64,000 nt of DNA from Mucilaginibacter gilvus (GTDB lineage: Bacteria; Bacteroidota; Bacteroidia; Sphingobacteriales; Sphingobacteriaceae), in the NCBI RefSeq assembly GCF_004054195.1, contig NZ_SBIW01000006.1:69653-133652 (forward strand), given 5' to 3'. Shown in pieces: positions 34,859-43,279 of the stretch (its first letter is position 1; each line of letters starts with the position of its first letter). Below the pieces are notes generated by a model that searched no databases, had not been told where the DNA came from, and saw only the letters and a program-made list of their open reading frames with translations. The translations under genes and the position numbers were made by a program.

Positions 34859-35036
34859 GCGGATTGAGCAGATTTTTAGGATTTGACTGGCATGGTTGCT
34901 ACCAATCATTTATCGTATAGAATTCTTTCGCTGCCGCGAGATACGCTGCGCTAATCTCGCGGCATGGCATGGCAAAAGCTTTCAGCTGAAAGCTGACCTT
35001 AAGGTATATCACGGGCTGGAAGCCCGCAACAGCAAA
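34849..35036 (+). repeat. Dispersed ~180-bp repeat, family B, copy 1
   Basis: Begins AACCGGGATTAAGCGGATTG at the end of the ClpP gene and continues with CGCTGCCGCGAGAT-type palindrome (34930-34963), a GCTGAAAGCTGACC unit and a hairpin-forming GGGCT...AGCCC segment. Same order as 45139-45297. Confidence 0.7.
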
Positions 35037-35046
35037 AGGGACATTT

Positions 35047-35087
35047 GTCAATTCTAAAAATTCGTTTAATTCGAGTTTCAGACAAAA
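35047..35087. repeat. Half copy of the inverted-end repeat family
   Basis: Ends CGAGTTTCAGACAA, like the right end of the elements at 33041 and 43075, with an AATTCGTTTAATTCG interior. Confidence 0.5.
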
Positions 35088-35097
35088 AAATGGCGTT

Positions 35098-36039
35098 TTA
35101 ATTCCTCGATGCTATCGCGCTTGCTATCGTTTTTACCCTATCTCTTACAAAGGCCGGACTAACGATCTCGGCCTGGTCACCGTACATCATAAACCAACGT
35201 ACAAAACCCTCTACCGACATGGTGAGAAAGGTCATTTCCAACTGATCGGGCAGGTGAACTTCAGATACAAAACCGTTATAGTATTTCTGATCGTTAAGGT
35301 ATCGCGCCATACTGTTATCTACCCGCATTATAATGGTCTCCAGCTTATGGTCAAAAGCGGTTTGGGCGATGTAGGCCTTTAGCGTGGGGTGCTTACCATC
35401 AAAAGTATGTTCTGTTTCGGTAAGGGAGCGAATGCGGTCGGTACGGAAATCGCGGTAATCCTGGCGCATGCGGCAATAGGCTATCATGTGCCAGTAGCTA
35501 TCGAGGTAAAATATGCCTACCGGCTCTATCTCGCGGTTGGTTTTTTCCTGACTGTAGCCGGCCATGTAATCGATGCAAAGCACCTTTTTATTGGCTATGC
35601 CATTGAGGATGGGCTGCAGGTGGTCGTTATTATTGATGCGGCGCTGGCTATGGCTTTTAAGCACCGCTATGCTGTTATCCATACTTTCCAGCAGGTCTTT
35701 TTCGGCTGTTTTAAGAATGGCGCGTACCTTATACATGGCCGATTTATGCTGCGCAGCGGTGGACGCATCGGTCATTTTCTCCACGAATTTTTCGGCGGTT
35801 AAAAACGCGGTGGCCTCCTCGCGGGTAAACATAATGGGTGGCAACCTGTACCCCTCTACCAGTGAATAGCCCACCCCTGCCTCGCCAATGATAGGGATGC
35901 CGGCCTCCTCCAGCGAACGCACATCGCGGTAAACGGTGCGCAGGCTGATGCCGAACCTGTCCGCAATATCGCTGGCTTTTACTACCCTGCGCGATTGCAA
36001 TTGAATTAGGATGGCGGAGATGCGGTCGATGCGGTTCAT
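35098..36039 (-). CDS. YafY-type transcriptional regulator (HTH + WYL)
   Basis: A 313-residue DNA-binding protein. An N-terminal HTH_11 domain (about 6-60, ISAILIQLQSRRVVKASDIADRF) is followed by a WYL domain (about 140-230, with YLDSYWHMIAYCRMRQDYRD) and a WCX extension. WYL proteins regulate in response to nucleotides or other ligands. It is divergent from the DUF2007 gene across a 53-base gap, so shared control is possible. Confidence 0.88.
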   Translation of the reverse strand: MNRIDRISAILIQLQSRRVVKASDIADRFGISLRTVYRDVRSLEEAGIPIIGEAGVGYSLVEGYRLPPIMFTREEATAFLTAEKFVEKMTDASTAAQHKSAMYKVRAILKTAEKDLLESMDNSIAVLKSHSQRRINNNDHLQPILNGIANKKVLCIDYMAGYSQEKTNREIEPVGIFYLDSYWHMIAYCRMRQDYRDFRTDRIRSLTETEHTFDGKHPTLKAYIAQTAFDHKLETIIMRVDNSMARYLNDQKYYNGFVSEVHLPDQLEMTFLTMSVEGFVRWFMMYGDQAEIVSPAFVRDRVKTIASAIASRN

Positions 36040-36092
36040 ACCTCAAAATAAATGAAATTAAACTAATTTAGCCCAAAACGAGTTTAATAATT

Positions 36093-36335
36093 ATGAGCGA
36101 CCAAACCAACGATAAGATCATCACTTTTGAGCGTTATTACGACCCCATGCTGGCCCATATCATCCGCACCCGGCTGGAAGATGCAGGCATCCCCTGCTTT
36201 ATTGCCGACGAAAACACCGTTAGCGCCCATCCATTTTATAACCAGGCCATAGGCGGAATCAAAATAAAAATATTTGAGCACGACCTGGAGCGCTGCCGTG
36301 GGGTACTGGCGGAGGATAATGAGTTGGGGGAGTAA
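36093..36335 (+). CDS. DUF2007 domain protein
   Basis: An 80-residue protein with the DUF2007 putative signal-transducing fold: ITFERYYDPMLAHIIRTRLEDAGIPCFI then IKIKIFEHDLERCRGVL. No enzyme motif and no signal. Transcribed away from the WYL regulator. Function not known for the family. Confidence 0.82.
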   Translation: MSDQTNDKIITFERYYDPMLAHIIRTRLEDAGIPCFIADENTVSAHPFYNQAIGGIKIKIFEHDLERCRGVLAEDNELGE

Positions 36336-36493
36336 CCATTTTTTTTTTAAGACGACGCTCTGGTTTTTTTTTAGTACTCTCCTTTAGAGAGGATTTAGGT
36401 GAGGCTCCTTTCGTGGGGGTACATCAGCGGGACATCTGTATCAAAGCCGATACACAAGCAAGTATTTATACCTGATTATTTTATATTAGCAAC

Positions 36494-37528
36494 ATGATCG
36501 ATCGCCGTAAATTCCTTAAAGTAACCGCTGCAAGCGCTTCATTGGCAGCTATATCTAAATATAGCCCGGCAACACCCGCGGGCAATAACACCGGCACTGC
36601 CGCCGCAGGCAGTTTACCTATCGTAATTTCTACCTGGGATTTTGGCATTGCCGCCAACAAAGAGGCATGGAAAACCCTTGCCACCGGTGGGCGGGCCTTA
36701 GACGCGGTAGAAGCAGGTGTAAAAATACCCGAAGCAGACATGAAAAATCATACCGTAGGCCGCGCCGGTTACCCCGACCGCGACGGGCACGTTACTTTGG
36801 ATGCCTGCATCATGGATGAGTTTGGTAATTGCGGCGCAGTTGCGGCAATGGAAGATATAGCCCACCCTATCGCCGTAGCGCGTTTGGTGATGGAAAAAAC
36901 CCCGCACGTAATGCTGGTTGGCGATGGAGCAAGCCAGTTTGCCGTAGAACAGGGCATTAAACGCGAGAAATTACTCACCCCCGAATCGGAAAAAGAGTGG
37001 AAGAAATGGCTCGTTAAAGCCGAGTATTCCCCAAAAATGAATATAGAGAACGACCAGCACCGCCCCGGTGGCAAGTACAACCACGATACCATTGGTATGC
37101 TGGCTATTGATGCCAAAGGCAATATCAGCGGAGCCTGCACCACAAGCGGCATGGCATTTAAGCTGCATGGCCGCGTTGGCGATAGCCCTATTATTGGCGC
37201 CGGTTTGTATGTAGATAACGAGGTTGGCGGCGCTACTTCTACAGGCGTGGGCGAAGAAGTGATACGCAATGTAGGCAGCTTTTTGGTTGTGGAATTGATG
37301 CGCCAGGGTTTATCGCCCGAGGATGCCTGCAAGGAAGCCGTTAACCGCATCATCAAAAAGAAACCTGAGATCGCTAAGAAAATCCAGGTAGGCTTTTTGG
37401 CTATCAACAAAAAAGGCGAGTACGGCGCTTATGCCATACAGGAGGGATTTTCCTTTGCGGTATGCGATTCGGCTAAACAGGACCTGCTGATCCCCGGCAA
37501 AAGCTTCTATAAAGACGAGAAGAAATAG
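36494..37528 (+). CDS. Exported N4-glycosylasparaginase / isoaspartyl peptidase (Ntn hydrolase)
   Basis: A 344-residue Ntn-hydrolase of the asparaginase 2 family. A twin-arginine-like signal (MIDRRKFLKVTAASASLAAI) precedes the mature start. The nucleophile is Thr 199 in NHDTIGMLA, the site where the precursor self-cleaves. GRVGDSPIIGAGLY and STGVGEE are family-conserved segments. It should split the GlcNAc-asparagine bond or isoaspartyl peptides in the periplasm. The next gene, CutC, is about 150 bases downstream and probably separate. Confidence 0.92.
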   Translation: MIDRRKFLKVTAASASLAAISKYSPATPAGNNTGTAAAGSLPIVISTWDFGIAANKEAWKTLATGGRALDAVEAGVKIPEADMKNHTVGRAGYPDRDGHVTLDACIMDEFGNCGAVAAMEDIAHPIAVARLVMEKTPHVMLVGDGASQFAVEQGIKREKLLTPESEKEWKKWLVKAEYSPKMNIENDQHRPGGKYNHDTIGMLAIDAKGNISGACTTSGMAFKLHGRVGDSPIIGAGLYVDNEVGGATSTGVGEEVIRNVGSFLVVELMRQGLSPEDACKEAVNRIIKKKPEIAKKIQVGFLAINKKGEYGAYAIQEGFSFAVCDSAKQDLLIPGKSFYKDEKK

Positions 37529-37676
37529 ATTAGTTCATGGATAATAGTTGATAATTCATAGTCGATATTCTAAGTTTGATTGCTCTACTATGATCTATAA
37601 ACTAAGAATTGATGGTTAATAGCAGAAAAACTACCTTTACCATCGTACCCATGAACCATTCACATAAAGAACTAAT

Positions 37677-38420
37677 ATGGTAAGCTTGGAAGTTTGCTCA
37701 AATTCAGTAACCTCAGCGGTAGCAGCGCAGGAAGGCGGTGCTGTGCGGGTAGAACTTTGCGAGAATCTCGCGGAAGGCGGTACTACGCCATCTTACGGCC
37801 AAATACTCATGACCCGCAAACTTTTACATATCCAACTCTTTGTACTGATACGTCCCCGCAGTGGAGATTTCCTGTATTCGGACCTGGAATTTGAAGTGAT
37901 AAAAGCAGATGTGCGCAACTGTATTGAAGCTGGTGTTGATGGTATAGTAATTGGTATACTTAACGCCGATGGCACTATAGATAAACCCCGCTGCCTGGAA
38001 CTGGTGCGCATGGCTAAACAATACGGCTTGGGCGTTACCTTTCACCGCGCCTTTGATATGTGCGCCGACCTATACCAATCCTTAGAAGATGTGATAGAAC
38101 TGGGTTGCGACCGCATCCTTACCTCAGGAGGCAAAAGCACCGCTATGGAAGGTGCCAGTGTGCTTAACCACCTGGTAGAAAAAGCTGCGAGCCGCATTAC
38201 CATTATGCCCGGCAGCGGTGTAAATGAAAAAAACGTTGCCGACATGGTACATTTTACCAAGGTTACCGAAGTACACAGTTCTGCCCGCATCAGCATCCCC
38301 GGCAAAATGGAATACCACAACGACCATATCTTACTATCCAACGGTTTAAAAGACGAATACGGGATCGATGTTACCGGCGTGGAAGTGGTAAAGAATATCA
38401 TCGCGGCAGCAAATAGCTGA
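37677..38420 (+). CDS. cutC: CutC family protein
   Basis: A 247-residue TIM-barrel protein of the CutC family: LEVCSNSVTSAVAAQEGGAVRVELCENL, RPRSGDFLYSDLEFE, VTFHRAFDM, and ILTSGG. In E. coli CutC was linked to copper tolerance, but the role is disputed and this family may have another substrate. Cytoplasmic, no signal. The next gene begins 10 bases after its stop. Confidence 0.92.
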   Translation: MVSLEVCSNSVTSAVAAQEGGAVRVELCENLAEGGTTPSYGQILMTRKLLHIQLFVLIRPRSGDFLYSDLEFEVIKADVRNCIEAGVDGIVIGILNADGTIDKPRCLELVRMAKQYGLGVTFHRAFDMCADLYQSLEDVIELGCDRILTSGGKSTAMEGASVLNHLVEKAASRITIMPGSGVNEKNVADMVHFTKVTEVHSSARISIPGKMEYHNDHILLSNGLKDEYGIDVTGVEVVKNIIAAANS

Positions 38421-38430
38421 TATATTCACT

Positions 38431-38907
38431 ATGGGCACCACAACTTTTGTATATAGCAAGGCAGTAGGTTTTACGGGCATCGCTTTTTTTGCGGGCTTTA
38501 TGTCTGTATTCTTTGTGTTGGGATTTATAGCCAACGATAGCAAGCTATGGATGTTTGTCAGCTTTATAGAGGTGTCCATCCTCATCAGCCTTGCTTTTTT
38601 TGTGAGGCGCTGCCTTGTCCCCGCCTTAAAAAATCAGCCTGCCCTTACCCTCGACGACGAGAAGCTAACTTTCCCTGTAACCGGTAGCGTTATTTACTGG
38701 AAAGATGTTATCGAGATCTCCTTTGATAAAAGTCGTTACACCAAATATTTATCGTTCGACCTGTTGGGCGACAGAAAGAATATCGGGCTCGGGCTAACGT
38801 GGGTAAGAGGCGATAACAAAGCCATCTACGAAACTGTACAGGAATATTTTGAGCAATCTTTAAAAGAGGACGGGCAACTGGGGTATGCGAAGGACGATGT
38901 GGTGTAA
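38431..38907 (+). CDS. Membrane protein of the STM3941-like type
   Basis: A 158-residue protein with two transmembrane helices (about 12-34 and 42-62) followed by a cytoplasmic strand-rich domain (about 70-150, with TFPVTGSVIYWKDVIEISF) resembling the STM3941/PH-like family. Function unknown. It is 10 bases after cutC, so the two probably share a transcript. Confidence 0.68.
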   Translation: MGTTTFVYSKAVGFTGIAFFAGFMSVFFVLGFIANDSKLWMFVSFIEVSILISLAFFVRRCLVPALKNQPALTLDDEKLTFPVTGSVIYWKDVIEISFDKSRYTKYLSFDLLGDRKNIGLGLTWVRGDNKAIYETVQEYFEQSLKEDGQLGYAKDDVV

Positions 38908-38981
38908 AGCATTTTTAAAAATCCATACCTACGGACTGTTATCCCCTACTTGTATTTAATAGCACAACAACGTTTAAAACA

Positions 38982-40181
38982 ATGAAAAAAAAATTAGCAC
39001 GTACCATTATGATATCAGTATTGCTATCAACAGCAATTTATCATTGTAACGCGCAATCAAAATTCGAAAAGCTAAGTTTTCAGTTAGATAGCGTGATCAA
39101 GAAAAATGGTATTCCGGGCATGGCCGTTGTATTAGTCAATCAAAAAAATACCATTTACAGCGGAGCCTGGGGGTATGCTAATACCAACACCAAACAACCT
39201 TACACCACTAATACCATCCAGAATATTGGGTCGGTGAGTAAAAGCTTTATTGCCCTGGCTATTATGAAGGCGGTTGAACTGAAATATTTCACCCTCGATA
39301 CCGATATTAATGAGGTGCTGCCCTTTAAGGTGGTAAATCCACAGCATCCGCTGGATAAGATCACAATAAGGCAATTGACCACCCACACCTCGGGAATATT
39401 AGATAATCCGGCTATTTATCCAAATACGTACCGGTTTAACGGTGATACCATTGGTACAGATCCCCGGGTGCTGCAGGCATTACGATCTTTGGGATACAAC
39501 TCGATGGTGAAAGATTCATCAATGAAAGGCTTCTTTTACAATTACCTGTCAGATAAAGGCAAATATTATAGCAAGGAAAACTTCGATGCGGACGGTGCCG
39601 GCAGCAACTACAATTACAGCAATCTCGGCTCTGCCCTGGCCGCTTATCTTATCGAAATCAGGTCGGGAATGAGCTATGCTACTTTTGCTGATCGTTATAT
39701 CCTCAGCCCGCTTAAAATGAATAATTCGGGCTGGTATCTGACTGCTGTTAACAAAAAGCTACACGCCCAACTTTATTACAACGGGTTAAACGTGCCGCTG
39801 TATTCCCTGCTTACCTATCCGGATGGGGGCTTAAGGACATCCGCAAATGATCTAAGCAAGTATTTGATGGCTATGACAAGGGGTTACAAGGGCCAGTCGA
39901 ACCTGTTGAGGCCCGATTTACTAAAACAGATCTTTACAAAGCAGTTTGATACAGCCCATGCACCGGGTAAAATAAATATGGCTAACCGTAACAAAGGGCT
40001 TTTTTGGAACCTGTTCAGCGATGGCACAATTGGGATAGATGGCGACGATCCGGGCGTTAGCACTTATGTGTTTTTTAACCCTGCAACCGGCTTGGGTGGC
40101 CTGTTTATCTGCAATACTTTTCTATCCGATAAACAACCCATAATTAACTTATTGACAAAGGCGGTGGCAACCAATAATTAA
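38982..40181 (+). CDS. Serine hydrolase, class C beta-lactamase fold
   Basis: A 399-residue exported protein. The signal peptide ends near CNAQ (25). Catalytic SxxK is S84-V-S-K87 in NIGSVSKSF, and the Tyr-x-Asn motif is YSN in NYNYSNLG (about 208). The third KTG-like box is not obvious. Members of this family are peptidases, esterases or D-aminopeptidases more often than true beta-lactamases. Isolated gene, with no ampR neighbour. Confidence 0.88.
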   Translation: MKKKLARTIMISVLLSTAIYHCNAQSKFEKLSFQLDSVIKKNGIPGMAVVLVNQKNTIYSGAWGYANTNTKQPYTTNTIQNIGSVSKSFIALAIMKAVELKYFTLDTDINEVLPFKVVNPQHPLDKITIRQLTTHTSGILDNPAIYPNTYRFNGDTIGTDPRVLQALRSLGYNSMVKDSSMKGFFYNYLSDKGKYYSKENFDADGAGSNYNYSNLGSALAAYLIEIRSGMSYATFADRYILSPLKMNNSGWYLTAVNKKLHAQLYYNGLNVPLYSLLTYPDGGLRTSANDLSKYLMAMTRGYKGQSNLLRPDLLKQIFTKQFDTAHAPGKINMANRNKGLFWNLFSDGTIGIDGDDPGVSTYVFFNPATGLGGLFICNTFLSDKQPIINLLTKAVATNN

Positions 40182-40221
40182 TCCGTAAGGCGGGGCAAGT
40201 CATCACGTAAGAACAATCCTT

Positions 40222-43047
40222 CTAAAATATACTCACCGGTAGCACCAGTTCTATCCTGTTCTTGCCGTTACCGCCAAACAGGTCATCATCCAGCAGGTAA
40301 CTGTACCTGATGCCGAACGATACCGAACCCTGGTTAAAAAGCTTCCCATCAAAAAACAGGGCTGCCCCTGCCGAACGGAAATCAGCTTTAAAAGGCCTGC
40401 CGTTCAACAGAAAGCTGCCGTCGGTAGCGTGGGTTTGATCGTAAAACAGGTAGCCGCGTACAAGGAGCAAGTAGGCCAGGTTACCAAAGCCTGCATCCGG
40501 GTAGGCTATCGGGAAATGATAGCTGGCACCAAACTTTTGCATCTTATCCAAACTCTCGGCGGTGTAACCTTTAGAGAAAGGGAAATCATTAGAGAACCCA
40601 ATGCTGTTGTTTGCCCCTTTTTGCTGGTAGGCACCACTGATAACGAGGCTATGGTTTACAGAGAGGCCCGGGAAATAAAAGGAACCCGTACCCAAAAACT
40701 GGGTGGCGCTTAGCCCCGCAATAGCGGTTTTGTAGTTCAGACTGATGCTTTGTGCCAGGCGCGGGTTTATTTGCTGTTTGGCCTGTTGGATCTCGTTACT
40801 GAAACTGATATAGTTGTTCAAATAGGTATAATGCCTGTCGGCAAATTGGCTGCGGAACGCTTCCTGGAAACGGCGCTGGCTGTAATACACATCGCTCCCG
40901 GCAGATAAAAACGTGGCCGTTTTACAGGCAGTAAAGTTCAATGGCACTTCCAAACCTGCGTGCAGGTCGGTTTCATTAAAGTAAACGCTGTTGCCTTTAG
41001 AAAAGCCCTTACGGTCAAAAGTGTAGTTTGCACCTGCTGAGATATAAGGAAAGAGCGCACCGTAGATGCCGGTATAACCGATACGCTTGTACCCTTCATC
41101 CCGGTTGTAGTTAAACGAAAGGCGCGACTGGAAGGTGTTCAACACATTCTCTCCCGCGAGTTCCAGGGAGTAATTTGGGTCGTTAAGATTGGGGAAGATG
41201 CTGTGGAAATTGAACAGGCCGTGCGCTTTGCTGTAGTTGGTGATGGGGAGCGGCGTATTCGGGACGGAAGATAGAAGGTTGGCGGCGGAATCTTGGCCTA
41301 ACTTGGTGATGCCCATATTGGACATGGGTTCTGCCTCGTATAGCTGCGTTTCGTTAAGATCATTTTCTGATAGGGTTCCCTCACGAATATAATAGCCGTA
41401 GGGCGTAAAGCCAACCCATGCCATCTTAGAATTGGTTACAGCTGGTTGATAAGCTCCTATCTCCGGGCTCATATTTTCTTCACTTGTATCCTTCAAGAAC
41501 ACCTTTCCTGTTTTTAGCGAAAGGACAAATAATTTATCGTAGGCACCCGTGGTTTTGCTGAATATAATTCTGCCGCCGCCCACTGCAATAAAACCTATCG
41601 GCTCAAAACTAAACGGGGTAAAATAGTTGGCTGCCCCGGTTTTAGTATCTACCGAAGCCAGCGCCATCTCCCCTTTGCCATTCCTTACGGCGGCAATTAT
41701 TTTATCATCAGCATAAAATTTGGGGTAGGTATAAAACAGTTTATCAGGATTAGGTATCGCGATAAGCAGCTTTCCCGTTAAAGCATCTAATAAATGCAGC
41801 GCGCTGTTTCCGGATGGTTCTACATCAACTGCCACAATGGTTTTGCTATCATTGCTAAAGGCCGGCGAAAAATATTTGGTTTTACGTGTAATGCGGCGCT
41901 CCTTCCCTGTTTTAATGTCCAATACTACCAATTCGTTGTAGTTACGATAGCCCCATCGCACGTCGGGGCGGTACGCGGCATAAACCACCTTGCCATCGTG
42001 GTAAGTAAAATAATTGTCGGTATTAATATCCTGAACGGCTACGGCACGCTCCTTACCCTTGCTGCGTATCACAAACTTCGGAATATGGTTATAAGTGGTT
42101 TTTAAATAAATAAGAGTACTATCATTCACATAGGCCGGATATTCTTCGTGGGCGACAAAATGGGCCGGTGGCTGATCATCTATCATATTATCATTGGCAA
42201 ACTGCTTTTTGAAATGAGCAAATGCATTTTCCCTAAAGATTTTATAATTCAGGCCCGAATACTTTTTGATAGCATTTTGAAACGGATAAAAGCCGGTTTT
42301 GAACGCGGCAGCATCATGCGTAACTTTCTCCCAAAAATCATTACCGTATTTTTCTCGTCCATACGCCACCATCATATAACCAAGGGGGTAATGATCGGGG
42401 ATGTAGTCAACATACGAGCCGTTTCGCAGCTTCATCCAGCTATAGCTTTTATAGGTTGCCCACAGCGCACGAAAACCATTATAGAAATAAGGAAGCCGCC
42501 CCCTGCCCTGATGGCTCACCAGGGTTTCGTTGTAAACCGCATCTCCCTCGAAGAACCAGTTGGGAATAGACAAATCGTTGCCCAGCGCCTGCCCACCTTC
42601 GCCAAAAACTACGCGAAGCGCATGAGAAAGCCCTACGTTAAAATTATTGTACTGTTGCACATGCCTGAACTCGTGGATGGCCAGTTGCCCCGGCCAGTAC
42701 AGGCTGCCAATTTCGAAACTATTTTGCGATGGCGTTAAATAAAATTCACTGCGAAAAGGTGCCAAACCTACATAGGCGTTGGATATGGTGGTTTGGTTTT
42801 GCAGCACAATGCTCACCTGCTTTTGTTTAAAACCAATAGTGTGCTTTATTTGCGGGTTAATGTACTGGATAATGTTTGCCACCCGCATCGCTGCCGAATC
42901 CATCCCTTCGGGGAAGATCACCTTGCTTGCCGGAGTGTTTACCTGTTTCCATTTAATAGATGGCGGGTTGCCGCCAAACTGCTGGGCCTTTGTTAAAGTG
43001 GCAGTCGTAAGCAGCAGTAGCAGGGTTTGGCAGAAACGGTTTATCAT
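40222..43047 (-). CDS. Large secreted metallopeptidase-propeller-barrel protein
   Basis: A 941-residue exported protein with a signal peptide ending around LTKAQ (22). The N-terminal domain (about 30-300) resembles a gluzincin peptidase: HEFRH at 125-129 and a candidate third ligand Glu 168 in WFFEGDA. The middle (about 310-600) is made of short repeats like TolB beta-propeller blades (KGKERAVAVQDIN, TGKLLIAIPNPDK). The last 300 residues have the alternating pattern of an outer-membrane barrel and end in Phe (IELVLPVSIF). It may be an outer-membrane-anchored protease facing the surface. No family member of known function recognised. Confidence 0.75.
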   Translation of the reverse strand: MINRFCQTLLLLLTTATLTKAQQFGGNPPSIKWKQVNTPASKVIFPEGMDSAAMRVANIIQYINPQIKHTIGFKQKQVSIVLQNQTTISNAYVGLAPFRSEFYLTPSQNSFEIGSLYWPGQLAIHEFRHVQQYNNFNVGLSHALRVVFGEGGQALGNDLSIPNWFFEGDAVYNETLVSHQGRGRLPYFYNGFRALWATYKSYSWMKLRNGSYVDYIPDHYPLGYMMVAYGREKYGNDFWEKVTHDAAAFKTGFYPFQNAIKKYSGLNYKIFRENAFAHFKKQFANDNMIDDQPPAHFVAHEEYPAYVNDSTLIYLKTTYNHIPKFVIRSKGKERAVAVQDINTDNYFTYHDGKVVYAAYRPDVRWGYRNYNELVVLDIKTGKERRITRKTKYFSPAFSNDSKTIVAVDVEPSGNSALHLLDALTGKLLIAIPNPDKLFYTYPKFYADDKIIAAVRNGKGEMALASVDTKTGAANYFTPFSFEPIGFIAVGGGRIIFSKTTGAYDKLFVLSLKTGKVFLKDTSEENMSPEIGAYQPAVTNSKMAWVGFTPYGYYIREGTLSENDLNETQLYEAEPMSNMGITKLGQDSAANLLSSVPNTPLPITNYSKAHGLFNFHSIFPNLNDPNYSLELAGENVLNTFQSRLSFNYNRDEGYKRIGYTGIYGALFPYISAGANYTFDRKGFSKGNSVYFNETDLHAGLEVPLNFTACKTATFLSAGSDVYYSQRRFQEAFRSQFADRHYTYLNNYISFSNEIQQAKQQINPRLAQSISLNYKTAIAGLSATQFLGTGSFYFPGLSVNHSLVISGAYQQKGANNSIGFSNDFPFSKGYTAESLDKMQKFGASYHFPIAYPDAGFGNLAYLLLVRGYLFYDQTHATDGSFLLNGRPFKADFRSAGAALFFDGKLFNQGSVSFGIRYSYLLDDDLFGGNGKNRIELVLPVSIF

Positions 43048-43074
43048 TAGGGTGAAAGTAGGAAAAATTGTTAG

Positions 43075-43187
43075 CTGTCTGAGCTCGAATTTTTCGAATT
43101 AACGAATTCACAGAATGTTTAGCTTAAACAATAAGACTTATCAATTCGAAAAATTCTCTAATTCAATAAAATTCGGGTTCAGACAAT
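43075..43187. repeat. MITE-like element with inverted ends, copy 2
   Basis: Left end CTGTCTGAGCTCGAATTTTT, right end ATAAAATTCGGGTTCAGACA, imperfect inverted repeats as in the element at 33041. It lies in the divergent gap between the protease-propeller gene and the Hsp70 gene. Confidence 0.72.
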
Positions 43188-43229
43188 CAAAATCCGAAAT
43201 CGAACATCGCAAATCCGAAATCCACATGA
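43188..43229. repeat. CGAAATC-type short repeat
   Basis: Units AAATCCGAAATCGAACATCG and AAATCCGAAATCCACATGAC match the second half of the 84-base segment inside lysA and the unit at 31584-31619. Confidence 0.65.
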
Positions 43230-43251
43230 CATTTCCTCCCCTAAAACTAAG

Positions 43252-43259
43252 TACATTTG
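43252..43259 (+). promoter_or_regulatory. Candidate -7 element of the hscA-like gene
   Basis: TACATTTG fits the TAnnTTTG pattern exactly, 20 bases before the start codon; no matching -33 element is visible. Confidence 0.4.
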
Positions 43260-43279
43260 CCCTTTGTTATTGATACATC

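Noticed and set aside
42148..42738. 196-codon plus-strand frame inside the metallopeptidase-propeller gene
   Set aside because: Antisense to a long intact coding frame; composition like a shadow frame.
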